Source: an uncultured Clostridia bacterium (lineage in GTDB: Bacteria > Bacillota > Clostridia > RUG12999). Taken from it: a stretch of 64,000 nt of DNA. Shown here piece after piece: positions 28,101 through 35,727 of the stretch. The stretch spans positions 1-64,000 of the forward strand of contig CAKVOK010000013.1 of assembly GCA_934792465.1 (NCBI GenBank). The letters run 5' to 3'. The number at the start of each line of letters is the position of its first letter. Positions within the stretch are counted from its first letter, which is position 1. The notes beneath the pieces are model-generated. The model saw only the letters and a program-made list of their open reading frames with translations, did not search any database and had not been told where the DNA came from. The position numbers and the translations under genes were made by a program.

Positions 28101-28646
28101 AGGCTGTATAAAAATGCACAGACCGCATAAAGCAAGAAAATGACGACATACCGGTATAAGCGAGAACACCCAAATGCACCAAATGAATTAAAACAGATGT
28201 TGAAATTCGTTCAAGAACGAATTTCTAAAATAAATATTGCTTTATGCTATGAACAAACTTCACCGCTCGACGTATACCGGGCAAGCGAAAATCGAACCCT
28301 TAATGGTTTTTATCGGCTGATTTTCCCCAATACTGCACAAACTCATTTGATAATACGGAAGTATTACCTGCATTCGTTTGTTTGTCTTGAAAAAAATCAG
28401 CTCGATAAAAACTGCTCGCACCTTATGACGAGAAAATTTTTAGTCATTTTAGGTTCGGAAGACGAAGTAAGGCTACCGCCTTTCGAGGATGACGAGCCGA
28501 AAAGGGCAAAAATTGTCCGTCATAAGGCATCAAGGGTTTGATTTCCGATTGCCTGACGACTTCGGGTTCAGTTTGTCCATTCTGCACTATTTTTCTAAAG
28601 CCCCAAAAGCGGGTGTTGCAAAACAATTTCGTTTTGCAACACCCGC
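28101..28646 (+). repeat. Oriented 3'-UTR repeat, copy 2 (long form)
   Basis: The element starts 9 nt after the AraC-regulator stop with GGCTGTATAAAAATGCAC. It ends with the conserved block CACTATTTTTCTAAAGCCCC and a hairpin at 28610-28646. Its interior (about 28140-28560) contains a palindrome with 11-bp arms (GAAATTCGTTC, around 28202-28225) and a shorter inverted pair (CTTATGACG and CGTCATAAG). A 133-codon open frame at 28140-28541 has no ribosome binding site and no known family, so it is not called a gene. The interior is missing from copy 1. This fills the otherwise empty stretch between two convergent genes. Confidence 0.7.
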
Positions 28647-28664
28647 TTTCCCCATTCGGAACTA

Positions 28665-29429
28665 TTATTTCAGAATTTTTTGTTTTCCCGAATTGTCTAT
28701 AGTATAATCTTTCTTATAAATAAGCTCCGACACCGTCACAAATTTAAATCCCTGCTTTTTCAATGCCGGCAGCACGGTTTTCAGTGCCTCCGGCGTATTC
28801 TTTGCGCCGTTATGAAACAAAATTATACTGCCGTTTTCCGTTTTTCCCACAACACGGCGATATATTTCGTCTGCCGAAAGGTCTTTCCAATCCAGACTGT
28901 CTACATCCCATTGTATAGCCGTATATCCTGCCTTTTTCGCATATTTTATAACATTATCGTTGTATTCGCCGTACGGCGGACGAAAAAGCTTTTTGCTGCT
29001 GCCGACGGTATCGCTGATTTTCTTTTCGCAGCCGTCCAGCTCTTCTTTAATCTGCTCCTCATTAAGGCTCGCCATATGCGCATGAGAATCGGAGTGATTC
29101 AAAATTTCATGACCGTTATCCGCAAATTTTTTTACGGAATCCGGGAACCGCTTTATGAAGCCGCCGACCATGAAAAAGCTCGCCTTTGCGTCATTCTTTT
29201 TCAGCGTTTCTATAATCTCGTCCGTATCGGTATCCTCCCACGCCGCATCAAACGTCAACGCAATTTCCTTTTTATCCGTATCTACGCAGTAAATAGGCAG
29301 TTCTTTCGGCGTTGACGATGCCGTAATCGCCGTATACGCTCCCTTTCCCGCCGCAAATATCATTATCGCCGCAAGTGCGGCCGCAGCATATATAAACATC
29401 ATTTTTTTGGTAAATACAAATACTTTCAT
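28665..29429 (-). CDS. Polysaccharide deacetylase, PdaB-like
   Basis: The protein has about 254 residues with one N-terminal membrane segment (about 11-33) and a NodB-type deacetylase domain (about 55-240). It shows ALTFDAAWED (metal and catalytic Asp region), the zinc-binding H-S-D-S-H motif, RPPYGEYN and ILFHNG. The TFDAAW form rather than TFDDG is typical of the sporulation-associated PdaB/CDA group. It would act outside the membrane on peptidoglycan or another N-acetylated polymer, perhaps during sporulation. The start is taken as the ATG at 29429, just after a possible TTG, with AAAGGA upstream. It is transcribed alone, convergent with the AraC-type gene. Confidence 0.88.
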   Translation of the reverse strand: MKVFVFTKKMMFIYAAAALAAIMIFAAGKGAYTAITASSTPKELPIYCVDTDKKEIALTFDAAWEDTDTDEIIETLKKNDAKASFFMVGGFIKRFPDSVKKFADNGHEILNHSDSHAHMASLNEEQIKEELDGCEKKISDTVGSSKKLFRPPYGEYNDNVIKYAKKAGYTAIQWDVDSLDWKDLSADEIYRRVVGKTENGSIILFHNGAKNTPEALKTVLPALKKQGFKFVTVSELIYKKDYTIDNSGKQKILK

Positions 29430-29570
29430 CAAGCTACATCCTTTCCGTCCCGTTTATACATATCTATTCACCAAAAATACAAATATTCATAACAATTGCA
29501 AAATATCGAAAAATCAATATATACTGCCGAAAATATAGGCATATAAAAAGTATTTTTCAATTATTCGTAC

Positions 29571-30260
29571 TCATAAAATAAAAACTCCGTCCGCCTCCTC
29601 CGCACGGCACACGGTGTATATATATCTTTTACCTTTTTTGGATTCGTCAAAGAAAAACACATTTTTCTTTGAATTTTGCATTGCGGCTTTTCTCACTGCA
29701 AGCTGTGCTTCGTCGCTGTCGCTTATGATTCCGTCATCCGTTATGCCAAGCAGCGAAAAAAACGCAACATCAACATTTATGTTTCTCATAAATTCTTCCG
29801 TCATGCCCCCGATGCAGCACATATCATGTTCATAATAGCTGCCGCCCGTTATAATGCACGGAATATGATATTCCGCCGCCGCAAGAAGATTCTGAACCGA
29901 ATTTGTCACAAGCTTTATCCCCTTATATTCCGCCAAAACCGGAATGATATACATACAAGTGGACGAGCTGTCTATAAACACGGTATCGTAATCTTTCAAA
30001 AACTTTTTCGCATTTTGCGTCAGCGGTTTTTTCTCTTTCAGGTGAGTAAATTTTCTTATATTAACCGGCAGCTCATCTCTGCCGGAATACACCGCTCCGC
30101 CGTTGTACCGCTGCAAATATCCGCATCGCTCCATCTCTTTCAGGTCTCGGCGCACCGTCATTTCGCTGACGAAAAAATGCTCTGCCAGCTTTTTCACGGA
30201 CGCTCGCCCCTCCTGCTCCAAAAAGGCTAAAATCCCGTTTTGTCTTTCATTTAATACCAC
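29571..30260 (-). CDS. DeoR/GlpR-family transcriptional regulator
   Basis: This is a repressor of about 229 residues. An N-terminal DeoR winged helix (about 1-60) carries VKKLAEHFFVSEMTVRRDLK. A C-terminal sugar-phosphate sensor domain follows (FIDSSSTCMYIIPVL, LVTNSV, ITGG, FFSLLGITDDGI). Such proteins typically sense a phosphorylated sugar. The start is uncertain: GTG at 30260 or 30269 after AAAGGGG is preferred. The ATG at 30317 is in frame but lies inside the 8-bp inverted repeat that looks like the operator. It is divergent from the YgjV gene and near ptsH-ptsI, so it may regulate itself and YgjV. Confidence 0.85.
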   Translation of the reverse strand: MVLNERQNGILAFLEQEGRASVKKLAEHFFVSEMTVRRDLKEMERCGYLQRYNGGAVYSGRDELPVNIRKFTHLKEKKPLTQNAKKFLKDYDTVFIDSSSTCMYIIPVLAEYKGIKLVTNSVQNLLAAAEYHIPCIITGGSYYEHDMCCIGGMTEEFMRNINVDVAFFSLLGITDDGIISDSDEAQLAVRKAAMQNSKKNVFFFDESKKGKRYIYTVCRAEEADGVFIL

Positions 30261-30290
30261 AACTTCCACTTCCCCTTTATTTTCGGTAAA

Positions 30291-30317
30291 ATGTTCGATT
30301 TCAAACATATCGAACAT
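30291..30317. promoter_or_regulatory. Palindromic operator candidate
   Basis: ATGTTCGA (30291-30298) and TCGAACAT (30310-30317) form an inverted repeat with an 11-nt centre. It sits between the divergent promoters and the DeoR-type coding region. An operator for the adjacent DeoR-family repressor is the simplest reading. Confidence 0.5.
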
Positions 30318-30320
30318 TTA

Positions 30321-30349
30321 TTGACATTTCACAAAATATATTGTATCAT
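30321..30349 (+). promoter_or_regulatory. Promoter of the YgjV-family gene
   Basis: TTGACA (30321-30326), a 17-nt spacer and TATCAT (30344-30349) lie about 40 bp before the ATG at 30391. It overlaps the opposite-strand promoter at 30340-30368. Confidence 0.7.
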
Positions 30350-30368
30350 ATATTCAGCAACAATGCAA
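30340..30368 (-). promoter_or_regulatory. Promoter of the DeoR-type regulator
   Basis: On the minus strand TTGCAT (30368-30363), a 17-nt spacer and TACAAT (30345-30340) form a plausible promoter. Its -10 box overlaps the -10 region of the plus-strand promoter, so RNA polymerase should not occupy both at once. Confidence 0.6.
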
Positions 30369-30390
30369 GAAAAATTTTTCAAGAAAGGCT

Positions 30391-30945
30391 ATGAAATTTA
30401 TAATGGGTATTTTCGGAAACATAACAATGTATGATATATTGGTTCAGGGAGCAGGTATAATCGGCATAATCGCCGGTATTTTATCTTTCCAATGCAAAAG
30501 TCATAAGCCGCTCACGCTGCTGCGCACGGCAAACGAAATGTTTTTCGCCGTTCAATATTTTTTCCTCGGCGCATATACCGGAGCGGCGATGAATCTCATC
30601 GGAAGTCTGAGGAACTTCGTCTTTATAAAAATGGTAGAGCAAAACAAAAGCACAAAAAAGATGTGCTTTGTATTCAGCGCACTGTTTTTGGTTTTTGTCG
30701 CTTTCACATGGGAGGGACCGAAAAGCATACTTATAGGCATTGCAAAGGTTGTATCTACCTTCGCCTACGGCAACCGGCAGACGGCATATATCCGTATTCT
30801 GATACTTTTAACAAGCCTTTCATGGTTCTTCTACAATCTGCTTGTCAAATCGTATGCCGGCTGCATATGTGAGGCATTGACCGGAATATCTATAATTGCC
30901 GGAATAATACGAATCGATATTTTGGGCAAAATGCGCAAAGCTTAA
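30391..30945 (+). CDS. YgjV-family inner membrane protein
   Basis: The 184-residue protein has about six hydrophobic segments in short hairpins and matches the YgjV (Imp-YgjV) family. Visible features are GIIGIIAGILSFQCKSHKPL and the repeated polar/hydrophobic pattern LLRTANEMFFAVQYFFLGAYTGAAMN. Its molecular role is not established; the fold resembles small transporters with internal duplication. It is divergent from a DeoR-type gene. Its stop codon overlaps the ptsI stop on the other strand by 4 bp (a shared TTAA). Confidence 0.82.
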   Translation: MKFIMGIFGNITMYDILVQGAGIIGIIAGILSFQCKSHKPLTLLRTANEMFFAVQYFFLGAYTGAAMNLIGSLRNFVFIKMVEQNKSTKKMCFVFSALFLVFVAFTWEGPKSILIGIAKVVSTFAYGNRQTAYIRILILLTSLSWFFYNLLVKSYAGCICEALTGISIIAGIIRIDILGKMRKA

Positions 30946-32558
30946 TCGCACTGCAATATTTCCCGGCGTATCGGCAGAACAAGCGGCGGTGAAACGGAAA
31001 TTTCATCTATGCCGTTTTCCACAAGCCATTTTGTCATTTTTTCGTCACCGCCGAGTTCACCGCATATTCCCGCCCATATACCGTTCGCATGGGCATTATC
31101 CACTGTCATTTTTATCAGCCTTTTAACCGCTTCGTGGTACGGGTCGTAAAAGCTGTCGGTTATCTCGCTCTGGCGGTCTATGGCAAGCGTATATTGCGTC
31201 AAATCGTTGCTGCCTATACTGAAGAAATCAACTTCTTTCGCAAGAACATCGCTTATCAGCGCCGCTGCCGGAGTTTCAATCATTATTCCCGTTTCTATAT
31301 TTTCATCAAATAAAATCCCCTCGGATTTAAGCGAATTTTTCACTTCCTCCAGCATGGTTTTAATCGTGCGGACTTCATCCGCCGAAATTATCATAGGAAA
31401 CATTATCGCCGCTTTTCCGTATGCCGAGGCTCTCAATATCGCACGAAGCTGCGTTTTGAATATTTCGGGACGTTTCAGACATATTCGTATCGCACGAAAT
31501 CCCATAGCCGGGTTTTCCTCGTGCGCCAATCCGAAATAATCTATCTGTTTATCCGCCCCTATATCGAGAGTACGTATTATAACACGCTTTCCGCCCATGC
31601 TCTCGACAATCTTTTTATAAATTCCGAATTGCTCCTGCTCCGTGGGGTAATCCTTGCTGCCGAGATATAGGAACTCGCTTCTCAAAAGTCCTATTCCCTC
31701 CGCATCGTTCAAAAGTGCCGCTCCTATATCCGAAACACCGCCGATATTTGCATAAAGCTTTATTTTCTTTCCGCTTTTTGTCACGGTTTCCTTGTCTTTG
31801 AACGTGCGCATAAGCTCGTCACGCTTTTTCCTTTCAAGGCGTTTTTTCTCCATTTCCGCAGATGTTTCCTCATCGGGAGAAATATAAACCTTTCCCGTTT
31901 CGCCGTCTATGATGACGGTTTCACCGTCATACGCTTTCAAGTCTTCGCCAACGCTCACAACCGCCGGAACGTTCATTGTCCGTGCAAGAATCGCCATGTG
32001 CGAATTTGTACTTCCGAGCGTTGTAACAAATCCAAGCACTTTTTCTTTGTCCATCTGTACGGTTTCGCTCGGCGTCAAATCCTTTGCGCCGATTATACAC
32101 ACCGACATCATATGTTCTTCCTCTTCCGATTCCGACATACAGCTGATTATTCTGTTTGAAATATCGAGAACGTCCGCAGCTCTCGCCTGCATATATTCGT
32201 CCTCCATTTCCTTAAACATGGAAGAAAAATTTTCCGCAGTCACAGAAACCGCATATTCCGCATTAACCTGCTGTACGTTGATTATATTTTTCACGGACTC
32301 GTTATAATCCCGGTCGTCTATCATCATACGGTGAATATCAAATATTGCGGCATTTGCCTCGCCGACCTCCGAAACCGCCTTTTCATACAGTCCGTCAAGC
32401 TGTTTCAGTGCCTTTTGTTTTGCATCTTCAAGCTTTTCAATTTCCTTTTCCGTATCTTCGATATGCACTCTTTTGATATTCGTTTCATTTTCCTTGTAAT
32501 AACGCAAAATGCCGACAGCCACCCCGGAGCACACGCCCTTGCCTGTCAGAATCTTCAT
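30942..32558 (-). CDS. ptsI: PTS enzyme I (phosphoenolpyruvate-protein phosphotransferase)
   Basis: This cytoplasmic 538-residue protein starts the PTS phosphate chain by moving phosphate from PEP to HPr. The N-terminal HPr-binding helices (about 20-140) are followed by the phospho-His loop (GSTNSHMAILARTMNVPAVV, active His about 187). The PEP-binding barrel (about 250-538) contains IGSNDLTQYTLAIDRQ and GICGELGGD with the catalytic Cys. It is slightly shorter than the usual 570 residues. GGGAGG supports the start. It follows ptsH by 30 bp in one operon. Confidence 0.95.
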   Translation of the reverse strand: MKILTGKGVCSGVAVGILRYYKENETNIKRVHIEDTEKEIEKLEDAKQKALKQLDGLYEKAVSEVGEANAAIFDIHRMMIDDRDYNESVKNIINVQQVNAEYAVSVTAENFSSMFKEMEDEYMQARAADVLDISNRIISCMSESEEEEHMMSVCIIGAKDLTPSETVQMDKEKVLGFVTTLGSTNSHMAILARTMNVPAVVSVGEDLKAYDGETVIIDGETGKVYISPDEETSAEMEKKRLERKKRDELMRTFKDKETVTKSGKKIKLYANIGGVSDIGAALLNDAEGIGLLRSEFLYLGSKDYPTEQEQFGIYKKIVESMGGKRVIIRTLDIGADKQIDYFGLAHEENPAMGFRAIRICLKRPEIFKTQLRAILRASAYGKAAIMFPMIISADEVRTIKTMLEEVKNSLKSEGILFDENIETGIMIETPAAALISDVLAKEVDFFSIGSNDLTQYTLAIDRQSEITDSFYDPYHEAVKRLIKMTVDNAHANGIWAGICGELGGDEKMTKWLVENGIDEISVSPPLVLPIRREILQCD

Positions 32559-32588
32559 ATCGCAACACCTCCCAGCGTACCGCAGCTA

Positions 32589-32846
32589 TTATAAATGTTC
32601 TTCAAAAAACTTCATAACGGATTCTGCGGCAGCATCTTCATCTTCACCTGTGACCGACACCTTTACGCTGTCGCCCTGTTTGACGTTCAGTCCCATTATA
32701 TTAAAAAGTCTTTTGGCATCTGCCGTTTTTTCGCCGCAAAAAACCGCAATATCGCTTTTAAACTTCTGGGCGCATTTAACCAAAAGCCCCGCCGGGCGCG
32801 CATGAATACCCAATTCATCTTTTATAACATATTCAAATTCTTTCAT
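32589..32846 (-). CDS. ptsH: PTS phosphocarrier HPr (lacks the usual regulatory Ser)
   Basis: The 85-residue HPr accepts phosphate from enzyme I on the His of GIHARPAG (His about 15) and passes it to sugar-specific enzymes II. The chosen ATG at 32846 gives the standard length; the ten codons upstream belong to the structured leader. In the segment equivalent to Bacillus KSIMGVMSLG this protein reads KRLFNIMGLN, so the position of regulatory Ser46 is Arg. Classical HPr-kinase control through Ser46 therefore seems unlikely for this protein. Similar HPr forms occur in other Clostridia as far as I recall. Confidence 0.93.
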   Translation of the reverse strand: MKEFEYVIKDELGIHARPAGLLVKCAQKFKSDIAVFCGEKTADAKRLFNIMGLNVKQGDSVKVSVTGEDEDAAAESVMKFFEEHL

Positions 32847-32906
32847 ATAACAATCTCCGTTTCCGCCGCCCTGCACGGCATAAAAATTTTTGGCAGGGAA
32901 TTACTT
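32847..32906 (-). promoter_or_regulatory. Degenerate copy of the structured leader, before ptsH
   Basis: On the minus strand the SD segment (GCAGGGCGGCGGAAACGGAG followed by ATT) matches the leaders before dapL and the 11314-14193 gene. CCCTGCC upstream can pair with GCAGGG to form a hairpin. The AATCTCC arm seen in the other copies is missing here. No clear promoter could be assigned. Confidence 0.5.
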
Positions 32907-33018
32907 GATTATCCTTAGTTTTACCTTTTTGAATAATTATTATGAATAGAATTTGAAATATTTTTAATAAATCGGTATTTTGCCGTTATAAACTTGATTT
33001 GATACAAAGAACAAATCA

Positions 33019-33047
33019 TTGACAAACAGCGATAACAGTGATATAAT
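33019..33047 (+). promoter_or_regulatory. Full-consensus promoter with no assigned gene
   Basis: TTGACA (33019-33024), 17 nt and TATAAT (33042-33047) match the sigma-A consensus exactly. AAATCATT before and AATGATTT after flank it as an inverted repeat. No ribosome binding site with an open frame follows. The transcript would run antisense to the 53-codon ORF at 33166-33327. It may make a small RNA, or be a remnant of the accessory region. Confidence 0.6.
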
Positions 33048-33165
33048 AAATGATTTCTCAATGGGCATTGTTACAGCTTTTTTTAACTTCTTAAAATATT
33101 GGGATTAAGGAGTTTTAACAAATTTACATTTTTATATTTTCTTATAAATTATCGTCTTTTTCTGT

Positions 33166-33327
33166 TCATTTGTCATAAAAGTTGTCGTAAATTAAAAGCT
33201 CCAAAATCCGCATTTTTCCTTTGATATTTTTAAATGTATCTGTCCTTTTTTCTTTTGTTGCATCGTTATATACATCCATTGTTATACGAACAGTATACCT
33301 ATACGTATAATTTATGTTTGCATACAT
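33166..33327 (-). CDS. Small hypothetical protein, 53 residues
   Basis: A short frame runs from the ATG at 33327 to the TGA at 33166. A good ribosome binding site (GGGGGAAG) lies about 6 nt upstream. The product begins MYANINYTYRYTVRITMDVY and ends in LLIYDNFYDK; it is charged, Tyr-rich and has no membrane segment or known motif. It lies in AT-rich accessory DNA, opposite to the transcript expected from the promoter at 33019. Function is unknown. It could be a remnant or a small accessory gene. Confidence 0.45.
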   Translation of the reverse strand: MYANINYTYRYTVRITMDVYNDATKEKRTDTFKNIKGKMRILELLIYDNFYDK

Positions 33328-33680
33328 TTTTTGCTTCCCCCTAATATATACAAAACATAAAATCTCTTCCGATTAAGGAATCCTTTCCTTTAATAGAGTA
33401 CGCCTCTCAAATTCCCAGTAATAATGCCTATTTACGGACACAAAAAAACTGTTTTAGACAGAAAAAGTGTTTTTTCTCCCAAACCATTTTGTAAAAAGCC
33501 TATAGATGCCGATAAATACTAGGAAAACTGACATTTCAAAAAAAATTTTAAAAAAAATTTAATTTTGTGACTTTTGCAACAACTTTATCTCTGAAAATGT
33601 TGTATACTGGAATTAAGCCAAAACGAGGAGCGCAAAAATGTAGCCACTTGCTTTGGCAGAATTTATAACCAAAGAAAGGG
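33328..33680. other. AT-rich intergenic DNA in the accessory region
   Basis: No gene is supported here. It contains a small imperfect palindrome around 33377-33399 (ATTAAGGAATCC and TTTCCTTTAAT), several A- and T-runs, and a possible -10 box (TATACT) near 33602 ahead of the ATPase fragment. A good -35 partner is not visible. Confidence 0.5.
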
Positions 33681-34487
33681 TTGATAATTATATCAAACGT
33701 AAAAATCTGTGATACCATTATGGGCGGTGGCAAGACGAGTGCTGCTATCACGTACATGAACGAGCATAAAGATAAGAAGTTTATCTTTATAACACCGTAT
33801 CTCGAACAAGTAGAAAGAGTCAAGAGGTCTTGTCCTTCTATGAGTTTCGTAGCACCTGTAGCGGAAGACTGTAGTACAAAGTCGGAAAGCTTACAACGAT
33901 TAATCCGAACTCGTCAAAACATAGTTACTACGCATCAGTTATTTGAGCGTATGAACAAAGAAGCAGAAGAGCTTGTTAAGTCAGGTGGGTATACTCTTAT
34001 AGTAGATGAAGCATTAGGAGCAATTGAAACGCACTCGATAAAAGAAGATGATTCGAGTTTGCTGTTAGCCAGTGGTTATGTGCAAATTGATGAAGGTGGA
34101 TATTATGAGCGTACAGAGAAAGAGTATACGAGAAGTTGCATGAAAGCGTATTATGAGGCGTTGTGTAGCGAGAAGGTTCATCACTCTGACGATGCTGTCT
34201 GGGTTTGTGCTTTGCCAGCAGAGATATTTGAATACTTTGAAGAAGTAATAGTATTGACTTATATGTTTGACGTACAATTGTATAAGTACTATTACGATTT
34301 AAAGCATATACCGATAGGAATAAAGCGTACTCTTGAGGACGACGAGCTGATATACAGATTTACCGAGAACCCAAATGAAGCAACAATCTATGATTCTATC
34401 TATAAGCTTCGTGAAGAGATACATATATTCGACGGCGCTAAAATAAACAGTATCGGAAACATATCGACTGCACTTTCCTCTACGTAG
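33681..34487 (+). CDS. Truncated DEAD/DEAH-type ATPase (helicase N-terminal part)
   Basis: A TTG start with AAAGAAAGGG upstream gives 268 residues. MGGGKTSAA (about 13-21) is a Walker A motif and LIVDEAL (about 104-110) a Walker B/DEAD-type motif, as in superfamily 2 helicases. The second helicase domain with motifs IV-VI is absent. The frame stops at a TAG but stays open for another 20 codons beyond it, so a nonsense mutation or a deletion may have cut an originally longer gene. Such ATPases are common in phages and conjugative elements. A terminator follows at 34550. Confidence 0.7.
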   Translation: MIIISNVKICDTIMGGGKTSAAITYMNEHKDKKFIFITPYLEQVERVKRSCPSMSFVAPVAEDCSTKSESLQRLIRTRQNIVTTHQLFERMNKEAEELVKSGGYTLIVDEALGAIETHSIKEDDSSLLLASGYVQIDEGGYYERTEKEYTRSCMKAYYEALCSEKVHHSDDAVWVCALPAEIFEYFEEVIVLTYMFDVQLYKYYYDLKHIPIGIKRTLEDDELIYRFTENPNEATIYDSIYKLREEIHIFDGAKINSIGNISTALSST

Positions 34488-34549
34488 AAGAATATCAGAA
34501 AGGTTTCCGCAGAGATGCAGAAAAAGTCATCTCATAAAATTGAATATTA

Positions 34550-34580
34550 GGCGCAGCGGGTTGACCCGTGCGCCTTTTTT
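34550..34580 (+). terminator. Intrinsic terminator after the truncated ATPase
   Basis: GGCGCA and TGCGCC with an inner CGGGT/ACCCG pair make a strong stem, followed by six T residues on the plus strand. The next ORF begins 35 bp further on. Confidence 0.85.
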
Positions 34581-34614
34581 GTACCCAAAATTAAAAACAT
34601 ATGGAGGATGAATT

Positions 34615-35709
34615 TTGAAACGAAAAGGCGTTTATATACCAAGTATAAACGAAAAGGATATATGCGTGGCCGGCTACTGCGGCAACGAATATTCTTTAAA
34701 GACGAAGACCGGTTCGGTAAATCTGAGAAAATTTATAAACCCTCTCGGTTACAGTTTAGATTTGCCGACGCTTAGCCGAACTTACTGGCGAGTTAATGAT
34801 GGTGCTGATTTATACTTTGAGGTAAACGGAAAAAGATACACACAGGATGTTATAAACGTTATATTTAAATATTCTGTGAAAGAGTGGAATAAAGTAAATA
34901 AGACGACGTATATGAGATGTGGATACGACGCAAAGAAACTTAATTGGCTTAACTGCGTTGCTTATAGCGACGGGATTGTAGTAGGTGTACATGTAAACAC
35001 ACTAGTTCAGAATGGTACGATAGTACGAAAAGACACGTCAGTGCAGGCAGCCGCAGGCATAGAAGATACTTGCTTTCGATACGACAAAGAAGAACAGATG
35101 TATAAAGCCCCATCCTCTCTTCCTACGATTAAAAGCTGTGCAGAAATACGAGAGGACTTGTATGAGAACGGATTTATTTGTGACGGCAAAAAATATGTAA
35201 GATTTAAGCGGTCCGCCGGTTCGGCGAGAATTGGCGAATGTTTATTTGTTACAGAGTCGCTGTATAAAGCCATGTTTGAGTATGCGTCAAGAGGATTGGA
35301 TATTTGCGAAACTGATTCAGAGGTGCAGAATGTGCATTACATAGGTAAAATTGATAAGAATATTTATAAATGTATAACGGAAGATATACGGACTGACGAA
35401 GTTATTATCACCGACGAGCGTATACAGCATATCAAAGACAGACATCCTAATGATTACGAACGTTATTGTACGTATATGAGAGAAATTATAGAAAAACCGG
35501 AATACATAATTGAGGCAAATAAGGAAAACTCGGCTTTAATACTTAAATCTTTCGTATATGGTGATGAAAAGTTTAAAACAGTATTGCGATTAATTGCTTC
35601 AATAGAAAATTCGGATTTTAAAAATTCAATTATAACTTTTATGAAAATTGATGAAAAAGAATGGAAAAGATTGATAAAAAACAAAAAAATACTTTACAAA
35701 TCAGAATAA
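34615..35709 (+). CDS. Chimeric ORF: polymerase-like N-terminus plus PBECR-type nuclease C-terminus
   Basis: A TTG start 7 nt after GGAGG gives 364 residues. About 1-245 is unlike common bacterial families. VRFKRSAGSARIGECLFV (about 202-219) and the surrounding pattern recall the region before the catalytic barrels of eukaryotic or phage RdRP/QDE-1-like polymerases. No catalytic DxDGD motif is present, so activity of that kind is not expected. About 255-364 (ITDERIQHIKDRHPNDYERY, EIIEKPEYIIE, ILKSFVYG) fits the PBECR-type (phage-barnase/EndoU/colicin/RelE) nuclease domains of phage and conjugative polyvalent proteins. It may be a toxin or a remnant. No immunity gene is evident. Family calls here come from pattern memory and are tentative. 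Confidence 0.6.
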   Translation: MKRKGVYIPSINEKDICVAGYCGNEYSLKTKTGSVNLRKFINPLGYSLDLPTLSRTYWRVNDGADLYFEVNGKRYTQDVINVIFKYSVKEWNKVNKTTYMRCGYDAKKLNWLNCVAYSDGIVVGVHVNTLVQNGTIVRKDTSVQAAAGIEDTCFRYDKEEQMYKAPSSLPTIKSCAEIREDLYENGFICDGKKYVRFKRSAGSARIGECLFVTESLYKAMFEYASRGLDICETDSEVQNVHYIGKIDKNIYKCITEDIRTDEVIITDERIQHIKDRHPNDYERYCTYMREIIEKPEYIIEANKENSALILKSFVYGDEKFKTVLRLIASIENSDFKNSIITFMKIDEKEWKRLIKNKKILYKSE

Positions 35710-35721
35710 ATGTGATATAAT
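35693..35721 (+). promoter_or_regulatory. Strong promoter of a small RNA
   Basis: TTTACA (35693-35698), exactly 17 nt and TATAAT (35716-35721) overlap the last codons of the chimeric ORF. They precede a structured segment and a terminator, with no ribosome binding site or reading frame between. Confidence 0.8.
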
Positions 35722-35727
35722 ATTATT

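Noticed and set aside
28140..28541. 133-codon open frame downstream of the AraC-type gene
   Set aside because: It lies wholly within the interior of a repeat, has no ribosome binding site and no recognisable family.
28444..28626. 60-codon minus-strand frame (contains MPYDGQFLPFSARHPRK)
   Set aside because: Similar short frames are, as I recall, often annotated in related genomes, but it coincides with the repeat and is better explained as repeat sequence than as a protein.
33548..33823. 91-codon minus-strand frame opposite the ATPase fragment
   Set aside because: It is an antisense shadow of the Walker-A-containing gene with no ribosome binding site.
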